A stretch of DNA of 64,000 bases from an uncultured Clostridia bacterium (GTDB lineage Bacteria > Bacillota > Clostridia > TANB77 > CAG-508). Below, one piece after another: positions 1-8,799 of the stretch. The notes beneath the pieces were generated by a model, which saw only the letters and a program-made list of their open reading frames with translations, was not told where the DNA came from and ran no database searches. The stretch's first letter is position 1, and the number at the start of each line of letters is the position of its first letter. Both the position numbers and the translations under genes were made by a program. The DNA is taken from contig CAPIEU010000003.1 in assembly GCA_948630815.1 (NCBI GenBank), positions 62,001 to 126,000 on the forward strand, given 5' to 3'.

Positions 1-57
1 GTTTGTCAAGAGTAAATATTAAATTTTTAAGTTTTGTATTAATATTTGTTACAAAAA

Positions 58-92
58 TGCCCTACCTCCATCAAGATGAAGCGGATTTTATA
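58..92. repeat. Dispersed repeat, copy 1
   Basis: A short segment reading CCCTACCTCCATCAAGATGA followed by AGCGGATTTTA. A close relative lies at 27711-27742 and a partial inverted copy (GTCTTGCTGAATGTAGGAC) at 1074-1092. Copy 1 and the inverted copy bracket the gene at 102-989. Its function is unknown; it differs from the CCCCTACA palindrome family elsewhere in the window. Confidence 0.55.
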
Positions 93-101
93 ATTATTAA
101 C

Positions 102-989
102 CTAATCTGTAACATATTCCTTATTATTAATTATTCCATTTCTACCAATTAAATTTACAATTCTTAAATTATCTTCTTCTATCTTTCTTATTACATCATC
201 ATACTTTTTGCCTCTCATACTCTCTTCATATAATATGTTTTTGCTAAAGTTTTTATACTCTATACTTTTAGAATCATCAAAAATACTATCATATACCATT
301 TGAAAATCTAAAATATTAATTCCACTAAAAAGTTTAGATTTAGGTCTAACTTCTTTGTTCATTTCAATAATAATTGCTTTTCTATTTATATTAAATGAAT
401 TTAACATATCTTCATCAAAATCAAAATTAACAATAAATTTAGCTTTTAACAGACTTTTTCTTTTGTTATTTGTTACAGTTATTGCAATACCTAAACTTTC
501 TAAATAATCGCTTATTTTAGTAAAATTATTGATTTTATAAGTAACAATATTTATCCTTTTAAATTTTTTTGAAAGATGTATTATTGAGTTTTTTGTAATC
601 TCATTTAAATTATTTATAAGTATATGTACTTCTTGTGAAATAGTATCTTCTTTTTTTATTTTAGAAATATAATCGATAATGTTATATATCAAATAATATT
701 TAAGAGTAGTTCCTCTATAAATATATATATCATTATTATATAGTTGATTGTTCAAATCCTGCATATTAATTAAATAATTTGATAAAACTACACTTTTAGT
801 TGATTTTACTAATATTTTTGTAATAATACTGATAGTTAATTTATTTCTTATCTTTTTATATGGCAAAATGCACATTTTATTATTCTTTATAGTTAATATA
901 CAAAATACTTTCTTAAAAATGTATATAATATATTTTAAAACAAATGGAATTTTAGTATCTTTACTAAACATCTCATTTATGTTGTCCAA
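102..989 (-). CDS. Unknown protein, possible Rossmann-like fold
   Basis: A 295-residue protein that I do not recognise. It has no signal peptide. Its first 60 residues are basic and hydrophobic (KYIIYIFKKVFCILTI), and a later alternating beta/alpha pattern (residues about 120-215, with RINIVTYKI, AKFIVNFDF and KAIIIEMNK) looks like a Rossmann-type sheet. The C-terminus ends in LIGRNGIINNKEYVTD. Codon use is as AT-rich as its neighbours and no CGG is present. It stands alone, with thyX more than 200 nt upstream in the same orientation, and is bracketed by the repeats at 58-92 and 1074-1092, so it may be mobile cargo. The function is open; the coding call is firm because the frame is long and uninterrupted. 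Confidence 0.75.
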   Translation of the reverse strand: MDNINEMFSKDTKIPFVLKYIIYIFKKVFCILTIKNNKMCILPYKKIRNKLTISIITKILVKSTKSVVLSNYLINMQDLNNQLYNNDIYIYRGTTLKYYLIYNIIDYISKIKKEDTISQEVHILINNLNEITKNSIIHLSKKFKRINIVTYKINNFTKISDYLESLGIAITVTNNKRKSLLKAKFIVNFDFDEDMLNSFNINRKAIIIEMNKEVRPKSKLFSGINILDFQMVYDSIFDDSKSIEYKNFSKNILYEESMRGKKYDDVIRKIEEDNLRIVNLIGRNGIINNKEYVTD

Positions 990-1216
990 TTCTTTTATAT
1001 AGAGTATATCGTAAATAAAAAATCACCTTATTTCTATTTTTTAATTATATGTTAATTTATAGTACACTATAGTCTTGCTGAATGTAGGACATTTTTATTT
1101 TTCTCAGGAAACGTTGAAAAACAAAAATGGCTCTCGTTTATGTGTTGCTACTTATATACTATTTTCATCTAAACAATAAAATTATATTATAGAAATAAGG
1201 TTTTTATTACATTCAT

Positions 1217-1885
1217 TTAAAAATCTTCTACCATTAGTTTTGCATAATAATCTGGATTAAAATCTTCATCATATGGTACTTCATCAAATATGTCTGGCAT
1301 TTGTTCTTTAAAATATTTTAATAATGGTATCATCACTTGACGAATAGCTGGATGAACATGGTTATTTGCACGTAAACTAAAGATATGCTTCCATTCTCTT
1401 ATATTAGCTGTCATTGTATATTCTGCTGCTGTAGAATGTGGTAAAAGATTTCTACACATATCTGTTGCTGCTCCTAATTCTTTCATTTTAATATATCCAT
1501 TTTCAATTTCTTGCATTGTTTTTTTCCATACTTCATACATTTCTTTATCTTCCATATAAACTGGGTTGATAAAAGATATTTCATTACCATATTTATCTTT
1601 ATCATAACTACAATATCTTGTAGACTCAATCGAAAAACTTGCATGTCTATGTCTTGTTAGGTCTTTATATGAACCTATATCATTATAAATTCTTACTGTT
1701 ATTTTTTCATGTTCTAATACAGATTCATGTCCTCTATTAATACAGTTTTTTAATAAATTTTTATAGCTTTCATCTGTTATTTTATCTTCTGAACGATAAC
1801 ATGTTCTACATGCTCTTTCTATTCTTTGCATTACTTTTTTTCCATCAAATTTTTCTACTTTTATCCATGGTTCTACAATTCTCAT
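1217..1885 (-). CDS. thyX: FAD-dependent thymidylate synthase
   Basis: ThyX methylates dUMP to dTMP using methylene-tetrahydrofolate, NADPH and FAD, in the cytosol. The 222-residue length is normal for the family. The signature RHRHASFSIESTRY (about residues 78-91) is the ThyX RHRx7S flavin/nucleotide motif, and the C-terminal NNHVHPAIRQ block is also typical. A GGAGGT Shine-Dalgarno sits 6 nt before the ATG. It appears monocistronic, with a hairpin terminator of the upstream gene at 1948-1980. FolD, encoded at 59222-60067, would supply its folate cofactor pool. Nothing is unusual in the sequence. Confidence 0.97.
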   Translation of the reverse strand: MRIVEPWIKVEKFDGKKVMQRIERACRTCYRSEDKITDESYKNLLKNCINRGHESVLEHEKITVRIYNDIGSYKDLTRHRHASFSIESTRYCSYDKDKYGNEISFINPVYMEDKEMYEVWKKTMQEIENGYIKMKELGAATDMCRNLLPHSTAAEYTMTANIREWKHIFSLRANNHVHPAIRQVMIPLLKYFKEQMPDIFDEVPYDEDFNPDYYAKLMVEDF

Positions 1886-1947
1886 TTTAATACCTCCATA
1901 TAATTTACTTTATTAACTATATCAAATAAGACCATTTTTTTCAACAA

Positions 1948-1980
1948 AAAAGAAGAAATATTTTTATATTTCTTCTTTAC
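1948..1980 (-). terminator. Hairpin terminator
   Basis: AAAGAAGAAATAT and ATATTTCTTCTTT form a near-perfect stem just downstream of the coiled-coil gene ending at 1989 and upstream of thyX. It is U-rich on the minus strand, as expected for intrinsic termination. Confidence 0.7.
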
Positions 1981-1988
1981 CATAATTT

Positions 1989-2867
1989 CTATTTTCCTCT
2001 TCCCTCTGGAAGTGCTGGAGTATCTATAACTATTCTTATTTTGAATAAATATCCCATTGCTCTACCCATTTTACTATTTTTAATTCTTTGCCATAAAGAA
2101 GGTTTTACTTCCATTCTTGTATCAGCTATAAATTTGTTTTGTTCTTCTTGTGATACTAATTCAACATTTTCTAAAACATCGCTTAGTGGTTCATTTGTCT
2201 CAACTTTTTGAGTTTGTATAGTAGCAACTTCTGCTTCGTAATCAACTGGTGTTGGTATTACTTTTAACGCATCTGCTACTTCAATTCCTATATAGCTTAA
2301 TGCTTTTGATCTATCTTCTATTCTTTCCATATCTATTTCAATATGTAAGTTTGATTCTAAGTTAGCAATTCTTGCATTAATTAATTTTACTGCGTCTTGA
2401 TAATTTTGTGATGTAGGAGTTTTAGATCTTCCAATAATGCCCAATGTTTCAATAATATCTTCACCAAATTCATTATCTGCTTCTTTTATTTCATTTTTCC
2501 AATCTTCATCTTTATTTTCTACACTTTCTAATAGTTCTTTTAACCTTCCTGAAAGAATTATATTCTTTTCCCTTTGTCTTATTAATTCTTCTATTTGTTT
2601 TGTATTTGCTTCAAATTGATTTGTAGCGTACTCAACTAAACCATAAGCTGCTTTATACACTGCTTTAGGAAAATTCTTCTTTTTAGGATATTCTATTAAA
2701 TATGTTTTAATAGATTCAATTAGGTCTTTAAAGTATGTATCTTCATCTAATTGAACTATTTGTTTCTTACTATTTGGATTAATTAATTTTTGTACCTTAT
2801 CAATATTATTTAAAATCTTTTCTTCCGTAATTACCATTCTTACGTTTACTATGCCACTTTTAGACAT
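1989..2867 (-). CDS. Unknown cytosolic coiled-coil protein
   Basis: A 292-residue protein without signal peptide or membrane segment. Residues about 85-150 are charged and heptad-like (KQIEELIRQREKNI, then acidic runs), suggesting a coiled coil, and a second helical block follows at about 165-205. The C-terminus is basic and ends KIRIVIDTPALPEGRGK. I recognise no enzymatic motif. It has a strong AGGAGGGAGG Shine-Dalgarno and its own terminator, so it is probably a single-gene unit. No CGG codon occurs. The function is unknown. Confidence 0.75.
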   Translation of the reverse strand: MSKSGIVNVRMVITEEKILNNIDKVQKLINPNSKKQIVQLDEDTYFKDLIESIKTYLIEYPKKKNFPKAVYKAAYGLVEYATNQFEANTKQIEELIRQREKNIILSGRLKELLESVENKDEDWKNEIKEADNEFGEDIIETLGIIGRSKTPTSQNYQDAVKLINARIANLESNLHIEIDMERIEDRSKALSYIGIEVADALKVIPTPVDYEAEVATIQTQKVETNEPLSDVLENVELVSQEEQNKFIADTRMEVKPSLWQRIKNSKMGRAMGYLFKIRIVIDTPALPEGRGK

Positions 2868-3109
2868 TGTAAACCTCCCTCCTTTGTCCTACGTAATATT
2901 CTAACTATCAAAATTATACAACTTCTTTCAAGAAAGTACAATAGGATTTATAAAAAAACTTTTTTATTTTTCATTTCAATTTTATTACACTTTTACTATA
3001 AAAGTCAACATTATTTTGCAATTTTTTTAATTATTTTGTTACTATTTAGTCTATATTATTTTTTAGCCCACTCCCATGATAGGCTGTATACTAAAACATT
3101 AACATTATT

Positions 3110-3686
3110 TTAATTATTTTTATTAATTAAACTTTTTAATATAGAGTTATCAAATTCCTTATATAATTTCGCAATATCTATATCTTTTTCAACTCTAATT
3201 CTATATACTAAACTAGAACAAGTAAGTCCAAATATTCCGTGATGCCATTATTCCTGGATCACCATCAATTATTTCCCCTTTTTCTATTCCTTCTTTTAAT
3301 ATATTTTCAATATTTTTTATGTATTCAATAACCTTATTCTTGCACATTATATTACGTGGTTCATTACCCCATATTTGGCTAAGAACTATGGTCATAAAAT
3401 CTTCATATTTAGCTATTATTTTAATTTGTATTAAAACAACAGCTCGTAATTTATCTATAGTATTATTAGCTTTAGAAATTTTAATATCAATACTATTTTT
3501 TAATAATTTCATTCCTTCTTCTACAAGAAAGTTAAAAATTTCTTCTTTACTAGAAAAATGATAATATAAGGTTCCTTTAGCAACCCCTACTGTAGCAGTT
3601 ATTTCTTCTATACTAGTTGCATCATAACCTTTTTTTGCAAATAATTTCATAGAAGTTTCGAATATCTTTCTTTTTGTTTTATTCAT
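3110..3686 (-). CDS. TetR/AcrR-family regulator, +1 shift at CGG
   Basis: A one-component DNA-binding repressor. The N-terminal helix-turn-helix (KIFETSMKLFAKKGYDATS ... GVAKGTLYYHFSSKEE, residues about 4-50) is a textbook TetR domain. The annotated frame stops early after residues IMASRNIWTYLF. If the C of the in-frame CGG (3237-3239) is skipped, the reading becomes IMASGIFGLTCSSLVYR and continues to TAA at 3110, giving 191 residues, the normal TetR size. Segments are 3686-3240 and 3238-3110. The ATG at 3686 is chosen because AGGTGA lies 7 nt upstream and homologs start near KTKRKI. The promoter region overlaps the end of cmk. The ligand and target are unknown. Confidence 0.88.
3237..3239 (-). 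other. CGG +1 shift site in tetR
   Basis: TCA-CGG-AAT in frame. Skipping C gives TCA-GGA-ATA (S-G-I). In zero frame a stop follows eight codons later. Confidence 0.85.
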
Positions 3687-3694
3687 ATATTCAC

Positions 3695-4267
3695 CTATTT
3701 TTCTTGATTTTGTAGCCAATTTTTATAAGCCCCCAGAACTATATCGCAAACTTCTTCTGGTTTTAAATTAGTTGTATCAACTACTAAATCATAATTTGAC
3801 ATATCATCACGATCTACTTTATATTCTTCTTTCCACCTATTGGTTTCTTCTTTATGTCTATATAGAATTTTGTTTTTTGCTTCCTCTAAATTTGCAAAAG
3901 ATTCTGTATTTTTTCTTGAAACATCTTTAAAAGCTCTTTTAGCAGACACATCTATATCAACACTCAAATAGACTTTAAAAGAGTCTGGAATTGCATACCA
4001 ACCAAGTTTAGCATCTATAATTAAATTATTACGTGTACTTGCATATTCTGCTGCACTTCTTTCAATTGTTCTATCCAAATCTGGATGTTCATTTAAGTAA
4101 ATTTGAAAATCCACAATAGACATTCCTTTTTCTTGTGCCAGTTTTCTAACATATTGTCCATTTCTATATATTTCATAACCTAATTTAGTTTGTAAATTAT
4201 TAGATAAAGTTCCTTGCCCACTTGCATGATCTCCTGCTATAGTTATTATGTGTTTTTTTTCTATCAT
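3695..4267 (-). CDS. Archaeal-type cytidylate kinase-like protein, atypical P-loop
   Basis: Resembles the AAA/NMP-kinase-fold CMP kinase family common in archaea (about 190 residues): P-loop region, then GQYVRKLAQEKGMSIVDFQ and HPDLDRTIERSAAEYA, then a Lid-like KEETNRWKEEYKVDRDD segment and a C-terminal SNYDLVVDTT motif. Its expected role is phosphorylation of CMP/dCMP. The P-loop reads GDHASGQGT, so the lysine that normally contacts ATP phosphates (GxxGxGKT) is replaced by glutamine. The ATG at 4267 is chosen over an upstream GTG because AAGGTGG lies 8-9 nt before it. It follows rpoZ, while the usual guanylate kinase gene between remA and rpoZ is missing. Confidence 0.8.
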   Translation of the reverse strand: MIEKKHIITIAGDHASGQGTLSNNLQTKLGYEIYRNGQYVRKLAQEKGMSIVDFQIYLNEHPDLDRTIERSAAEYASTRNNLIIDAKLGWYAIPDSFKVYLSVDIDVSAKRAFKDVSRKNTESFANLEEAKNKILYRHKEETNRWKEEYKVDRDDMSNYDLVVDTTNLKPEEVCDIVLGAYKNWLQNQEK

Positions 4268-4289
4268 TTTTAGTGCCACCTTTTTATTC

Positions 4290-4505
4290 TTATTCTTCTA
4301 CATCTTCATTATTTTCTTCTGCTACCATTACTTTTCCTGCAGCAATTTCATCTGCTGCAAGTGTTACAGTTGAAGCTTCTTCTGTATTAACTAGTGGAGT
4401 ATCTCCCTTTGACAATTGCCTTGCTCTTTTTGCAGTTGCTACTACAAGTTCAAATCTATTATTTACATTTTTTAGTAAATCACTCACTGTTGGTTTTACC
4501 ATCAT
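4290..4505 (-). CDS. rpoZ: RNA polymerase omega subunit
   Basis: A 71-residue omega subunit that helps fold and assemble beta-prime. The start MVKPTVSDLLKN, then NRFELVVATAKRARQL (residues about 17-32) are the family signature, followed by an acidic tail. It sits in the common Firmicutes block yicC-remA-(gmk)-rpoZ, here without gmk. Only 6 nt separate it from remA, so it is cotranscribed. Confidence 0.96.
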   Translation of the reverse strand: MMVKPTVSDLLKNVNNRFELVVATAKRARQLSKGDTPLVNTEEASTVTLAADEIAAGKVMVAEENNEDVEE

Positions 4506-4511
4506 TTTAAA

Positions 4512-4775
4512 TTACCTCTTTTCCTCTATTTCTTCTTTATCATCTTTATCAAGTCTTCCTGCTACTGTTTCTGGTTGTACAGCCGATAATATAATATGTC
4601 CTGAATCCATTATAATTACAGCTCTCGTACGTCTACCATACGTTGCATCTACTGCTGAGCCATTGTCTTTTGCTTCTTGTACCATTCTCTTTATCGGAGC
4701 TGAATCAGGACTTACTATTGCAACAATTCTATTTGCTGATACAATATTTCCAAACCCTATATTAATTAGTTGCAT
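4512..4775 (-). CDS. remA: RemA-like regulator (DUF370)
   Basis: An 87-residue member of the RemA/DUF370 family, DNA-binding oligomeric regulators that control matrix genes in Bacillus. Hallmarks are LINIGFGNIVSANRIVAIVS at the N-terminus and ATYGRRTRAVIIMDSGHIIL in the middle. Translationally close to yicC upstream and rpoZ downstream. One CGG occurs out of frame (TCG GCT), which does not disturb the gene. Confidence 0.93.
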   Translation of the reverse strand: MQLINIGFGNIVSANRIVAIVSPDSAPIKRMVQEAKDNGSAVDATYGRRTRAVIIMDSGHIILSAVQPETVAGRLDKDDKEEIEEKR

Positions 4776-4786
4776 ATTTCACTCTC

Positions 4787-5659
4787 CTATTCTACATTTT
4801 GAATTTGTTCGCGTATATCTTCTAATTCTGTTTTTATATCAATTACTAAATTTGTAATTGACAAACTTCCAGATTTAGAACCTATCGTGTTTGTTTCTCT
4901 ATTCATTTCTTGAATTAAGAAATCTATTTTTTTACCTATTGGTGTATTTACATTAATCAATTCTTTAAATTGATTAATGTGGCTGTTCAATCTTGTAATT
5001 TCTTCTTCAACTGAACATTTATCAGCATAAATCACAACTTCTTCAGCAAGTCTATTTTTATCTACTACATCTGTTTTTAAAATTTCTTTAATTCTCGTTT
5101 CTAATTTTACTACATATTCGCTAACAAGTCCAGTAGAATATGTAGAAATTTCACAAACTTTCTTTAAAACTCTTTCAATTCTTATCTTTAAATCTTCTTT
5201 TATCTTATTTCCTTCATTTTCTCTCATTTGTATAAAATTTGTTATTGCTTCATTAAGGCATATTGATAATTCTTGCCAAATAATGTCTTCATCATCTACA
5301 TTTTCAATTGTTAAAACATCTGGAAATTTTGATATTTCTGTAATAGGTATGTTTTCATCTATACCATTTTCTTTTGCAATATTTCTTAATTCTTTTATAT
5401 AGATTCCCGCTAGTTCTTTATTTATTCTAATATCTTTTCTTTCTACACTGTTATTTTCAAAGTTAATAAAAATATCAATTTTACCTCTTGAAATTTTAGC
5501 AGAAATTTCTTTTTTTACCTTTTCTTCTAAATAGCTAATACTTCTTGGTAGTTTAACTGTAATATCGTTATATCTATGATTTACAGATTTAATTTCGATA
5601 TTATATGTTCTATTACTATTTTCGTATCTTGCTCTTCCAAATCCTGTCATACTTTTCAT
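4787..5659 (-). CDS. yicC: YicC/YloC-family endoribonuclease
   Basis: A 290-residue protein with the conserved MKSMTGFGRA start and the family blocks VNHRYNDITVKLPRS (about 27-41) and the C-terminal FLIQEMNRETNTIGSKS. YicC/YloC proteins are endoribonucleases that affect RNA turnover. It is the first of the compact yicC-remA-rpoZ run and begins 16 nt after the upstream membrane protein gene. No oddities. Confidence 0.95.
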   Translation of the reverse strand: MKSMTGFGRARYENSNRTYNIEIKSVNHRYNDITVKLPRSISYLEEKVKKEISAKISRGKIDIFINFENNSVERKDIRINKELAGIYIKELRNIAKENGIDENIPITEISKFPDVLTIENVDDEDIIWQELSICLNEAITNFIQMRENEGNKIKEDLKIRIERVLKKVCEISTYSTGLVSEYVVKLETRIKEILKTDVVDKNRLAEEVVIYADKCSVEEEITRLNSHINQFKELINVNTPIGKKIDFLIQEMNRETNTIGSKSGSLSITNLVIDIKTELEDIREQIQNVE

Positions 5660-5675
5660 TTATCTTACTTACCCC

Positions 5676-6197
5676 TTACTTTTTTACTATTTCATTAATA
5701 TCATTTAAACTATCTATGTATTGTTTTTTCATCTTTCTATATATTATTATAGATTTACCTACATAGTAAACTGCAAATATAAATGAAATAGATGCAACTA
5801 TCATATGAAATTTTTTAAAATATAATGTATATAAATAAATTGAAATAAGAGCAAATATTGCAAGTACTAAACATTCTATTCCATGTATACATATATTTCC
5901 ATTTTCTTTTCTATAACTGTATTCAAATAGCATTATTGCAAAAGTAATTAGAGTAATACTAAATACTCTTAAATCGGTTAAAAAAGCATTTGTTTCTATG
6001 TTTAAAGCTCCTAATGCAATAAAATACAAAAATAGCATAACAACATCTGCAATTACAAGATTTTCAAATATTTTTTTATTTATTTTTTCCTCTTCACTTT
6101 CAGGAAGTTCTTTTTTTGTTTCTAATTCTTCTATTTTTTCAATATGTTCATTGTCTAATTTAGTATTTTGGTCTTCTTCTTTTGCTTTTTCTTCCAT
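5676..6197 (-). CDS. Unknown four-helix membrane protein
   Basis: About 173 residues from the ATG at 6197 (AAAGGA upstream). An acidic N-terminal cytosolic tail of about 45 residues rich in E and K is followed by four hydrophobic stretches (VIADVVMLFLYFIALGA, VFSITLITFAIMLFEY, CLVLAIFALISIYLYTLYF, MIVASISFIFAVYYVG). No known domain is recognised. It lies between rsmE and yicC in one apparent operon; this position suggests housekeeping expression but not a function. Confidence 0.8.
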   Translation of the reverse strand: MEEKAKEEDQNTKLDNEHIEKIEELETKKELPESEEEKINKKIFENLVIADVVMLFLYFIALGALNIETNAFLTDLRVFSITLITFAIMLFEYSYRKENGNICIHGIECLVLAIFALISIYLYTLYFKKFHMIVASISFIFAVYYVGKSIIIYRKMKKQYIDSLNDINEIVKK

Positions 6198-6217
6198 AAC
6201 AAATAACATTCCTTTCA

Positions 6218-6967
6218 TTAAATCATCTCATCAAATTCATACATTATTACACTTGCCAGTACTATTGGAGCTGTTTCTGTTCTAAGAATTCTTTTTCCTA
6301 ATGTAACTGCTTTTGCATTGTAACCTTTTAAAAGTTCAATTTCTTTTTCTTCAATTCCGCCTTCTGGTCCAATTATAACTGCTATCTTTAGTAATTCTTT
6401 ATCTTTAACTTCTTTTAAAGCATTTTTTATACTATAATTTTCTTCATTTTCATATGCCACTAATACTATATCATAATATTTAATTTTTTCATATATATTT
6501 TTTATATTAATTGGAAAATTTATAAGTGGAATTTTATCTCTTTTACTTTGCTTAGCTGCAATTTCTGCTATTTTTTGCCATCTTGAAATCTTTTTATCTA
6601 TGGCTTTATTTTCCAATTTAACAACACATCTATTCATTATAATAGGGGTAATTTCGCTTACTCCTATTTCTGTCGTTTTTTGAATTATAGTCTCCATCTT
6701 TTCAGCTTTAGGGATTCCTTGAAAAATGTGTAAATATGTTTTTGTTTCATTCTTATTTTCTAATTTATCTACAATTTCACAAGTTACATATTTATTATCT
6801 AATTCTGTAATTTTGCATAAATAGTTTGTAGAATTACTAATATTGCATACTGTTATTTTTTCTTCAATTCCAAGTCTAAGCACATTTTTTATATGATTAA
6901 CATCATCTTCTTCTATTTTTATTATATTATCCTTTACTTGATTTCCTGTAACAAAAAATTTATACAT
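6218..6967 (-). CDS. rsmE: 16S rRNA m3U1498 methyltransferase
   Basis: RsmE, a SPOUT-class methyltransferase that methylates U1498 of 16S rRNA with SAM. 249 residues is normal. Visible are the N-terminal PUA-like part, the PKAEKMETIIQKTTEIGV block (about 94-111), and the C-terminal knot IGPEGGIEEKEIEL plus LGKRILRTETAPIV. It ends at the start of the next gene in the operon. The GGC-GGA context contains CGG out of frame only. Confidence 0.96.
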   Translation of the reverse strand: MYKFFVTGNQVKDNIIKIEEDDVNHIKNVLRLGIEEKITVCNISNSTNYLCKITELDNKYVTCEIVDKLENKNETKTYLHIFQGIPKAEKMETIIQKTTEIGVSEITPIIMNRCVVKLENKAIDKKISRWQKIAEIAAKQSKRDKIPLINFPINIKNIYEKIKYYDIVLVAYENEENYSIKNALKEVKDKELLKIAVIIGPEGGIEEKEIELLKGYNAKAVTLGKRILRTETAPIVLASVIMYEFDEMI

Positions 6968-7019
6968 ATCTTACCTCTTTCTTATAGAGATTATATCAAA
7001 CTTTTATATAATTGTCATT

Positions 7020-7068
7020 AAAAAAGACAGAAATTGATAAATGACTATTATCAATCCTGTCCTTTTTA
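7020..7068 (-). terminator. Hairpin terminator of the pilin-like gene
   Basis: AAAGGACAGGATTGATAAT and its complement around 7020-7040 form a long imperfect stem directly after the stop at 7071, ending in a T-rich run on the minus strand. Confidence 0.75.
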
Positions 7069-7070
7069 AT

Positions 7071-8424
7071 TTACTCCATAAATCTTAATTCATAAATATG
7101 AAATTGTCTAGACCATGTTTGAGTTGCTCTATAATACATCTGTATTCCAGCATAGAACGTTTCTGGTGTACCATTAAAATCCATAACATATTCTCGTGGT
7201 TCAGAAAAAGCTCCAAAATTATTTCCGCCTATTTCATACCACACATATGTGCCATTCATATATCTGCCTTCAATGCTTCCATTTCCTGCAAATATGTATC
7301 CTCCAGCAGCAAAAGGCTCACAAGAAGGATTAGATAATTTACATATCATTTTAGTATATGTTCTTTCTCCATTTGCAATATTCCAAAAAATTCTAGGTGC
7401 AATTGAACTTCCACATTCAAAATCAACTTCTACATAACCATTACGTTGATATAAACTTGAATAATACAACTCATAATCTGGATTCACTAAAATACCATCT
7501 TTTACAATGTATCCTTTAATACGTTTTACTTTAGTTGCTGTTATTTCTATATCTCCTGTTACATTTTCTATTTTAATTTTTCCGTGTTCTCACATTTACT
7601 TTTGATTCATCGTCTATAAGATTTCCATTTACAGTTACATTTAATATACTTAAAAAATATTCAGAATTTTCTCCTATTACTGACACTGTTGCTTCATATG
7701 TTGTTCCGTCTCCTACTTTTTTTGCTCTATTATCTATGCTTATTCCATCTTGTAAATTTATTTTAATGTCATAATAATCATTTATTGATATCTTTAATTC
7801 TTCTACTTCTCCATTTTCTAATGTTACCTTTACTGTATACTCTACTTTTTTTTGCATAGTATATTCTATTCCATCAATTTCTTTTTCACCTTTATATGTT
7901 ATAGGGTCTTTTCCTGGTAACTCTACCTTAGTTATTCCTATATTTCCAAATAATGAAAGTGATATTTTGGTATTATTTTCGTTGCTTTCAATAATATCAT
8001 AAAAATATCCTACTTTTGTTTCCATTTCTGTAATATTTAATGTTTCATCTATAATATATGTTTGTATAGTTTCATCTTTTTTTATTATTATGGTTTTAGT
8101 TCCTGTTTCTATATTTTCTCTTACTGTACAATCACAATCTGGCATTTTGCTATTTAACCATTCTTCAGTTATATCGTCTAACGTTGCTCCTCCTTTTTTT
8201 TCAGCTTGTAAATCTGCTATTGCTATTAGTAATCTTTCGCTTATTTCTGCTTTCTTATAATCATCTGCTGCTTTTTTTGCAGTACTAAATAATCCATTAT
8301 CTCCTATTAATACATTTATTGTTACTCCTGCTAGTATTAATAAAATTATGATGGTTATTATTAGGGCAATTAGGGTAATACCTTTACATTTTTTATTATT
8401 CATTCTTAATTTCTCACTATTCAC
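7071..8424 (-). CDS. Prepilin-like surface protein, +1 shift at CGG
   Basis: A 450-residue protein with a class III (type IV prepilin-like) leader: KKCKGITLIALIITII, with cleavage expected after the G before ITLIAL, then a helix ending in LFSTAKKAADDYKKAEI. Two Ig-like segments follow. The first ORF ends at KVNVRTRKN and a second, otherwise startless ORF covers the rest. Skipping the C of CGG at 7582-7584 gives VRTGKIKIENVTGDIEITATKV, which joins them cleanly to a C-terminal domain ending HIYELRFME. Segments are 8424-7585 and 7583-7071. The start is GTG with GAGGAGG about 11 nt upstream. Likely exported and anchored at the surface; the binding partner is unknown. Confidence 0.82.
7582..7584 (-). 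other. CGG +1 shift site in pilin-like gene
   Basis: ACA-CGG-AAA in frame; skipping C gives ACA-GGA-AAA (T-G-K). The zero frame ends after CGG-AAA-AAT at TAA. Confidence 0.85.
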
Positions 8425-8799
8425 TATCTTTTGTTCCTCCTCATATTTTCTTTTTAATTAAAGTATTATCATTTTTTCATTATTTATGCTACAAATACCT
8501 TTATGTATGTATTTTATATTTACTAATATTATTTGTCAAGGTATTTATATATTCTATTATGGAAATTTATAATCATCATTTGCTATATAGTTTTTCTATT
8601 ATATGAATTTTGTTTAATTAAAAAATAATAAGAAACTTCTTCTTGTAAACGAGTAATATTACGTCTATTTAATTTAAAATAATATACTTTTCTACAATAT
8701 AAAAAAGTGAAAAGTACATATTGCTTTTTGTTTTTAAACAAAAAACACATCATGTACCTTTCACTCTTTATTTATATCTTTTTACTTTCATGTAATGCA
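8425..8799. other. Intergenic region with a hairpin
   Basis: 375 nt between the xer gene and the pilin-like gene. It holds a long imperfect stem at 8704-8768 (AGTGAAAAGTACAT paired with ATGTACCTTTCACT) that probably terminates the xer transcript. The rest is AT-rich and should contain the promoter of the pilin-like gene. I see no ORF or RNA gene. Confidence 0.5.
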
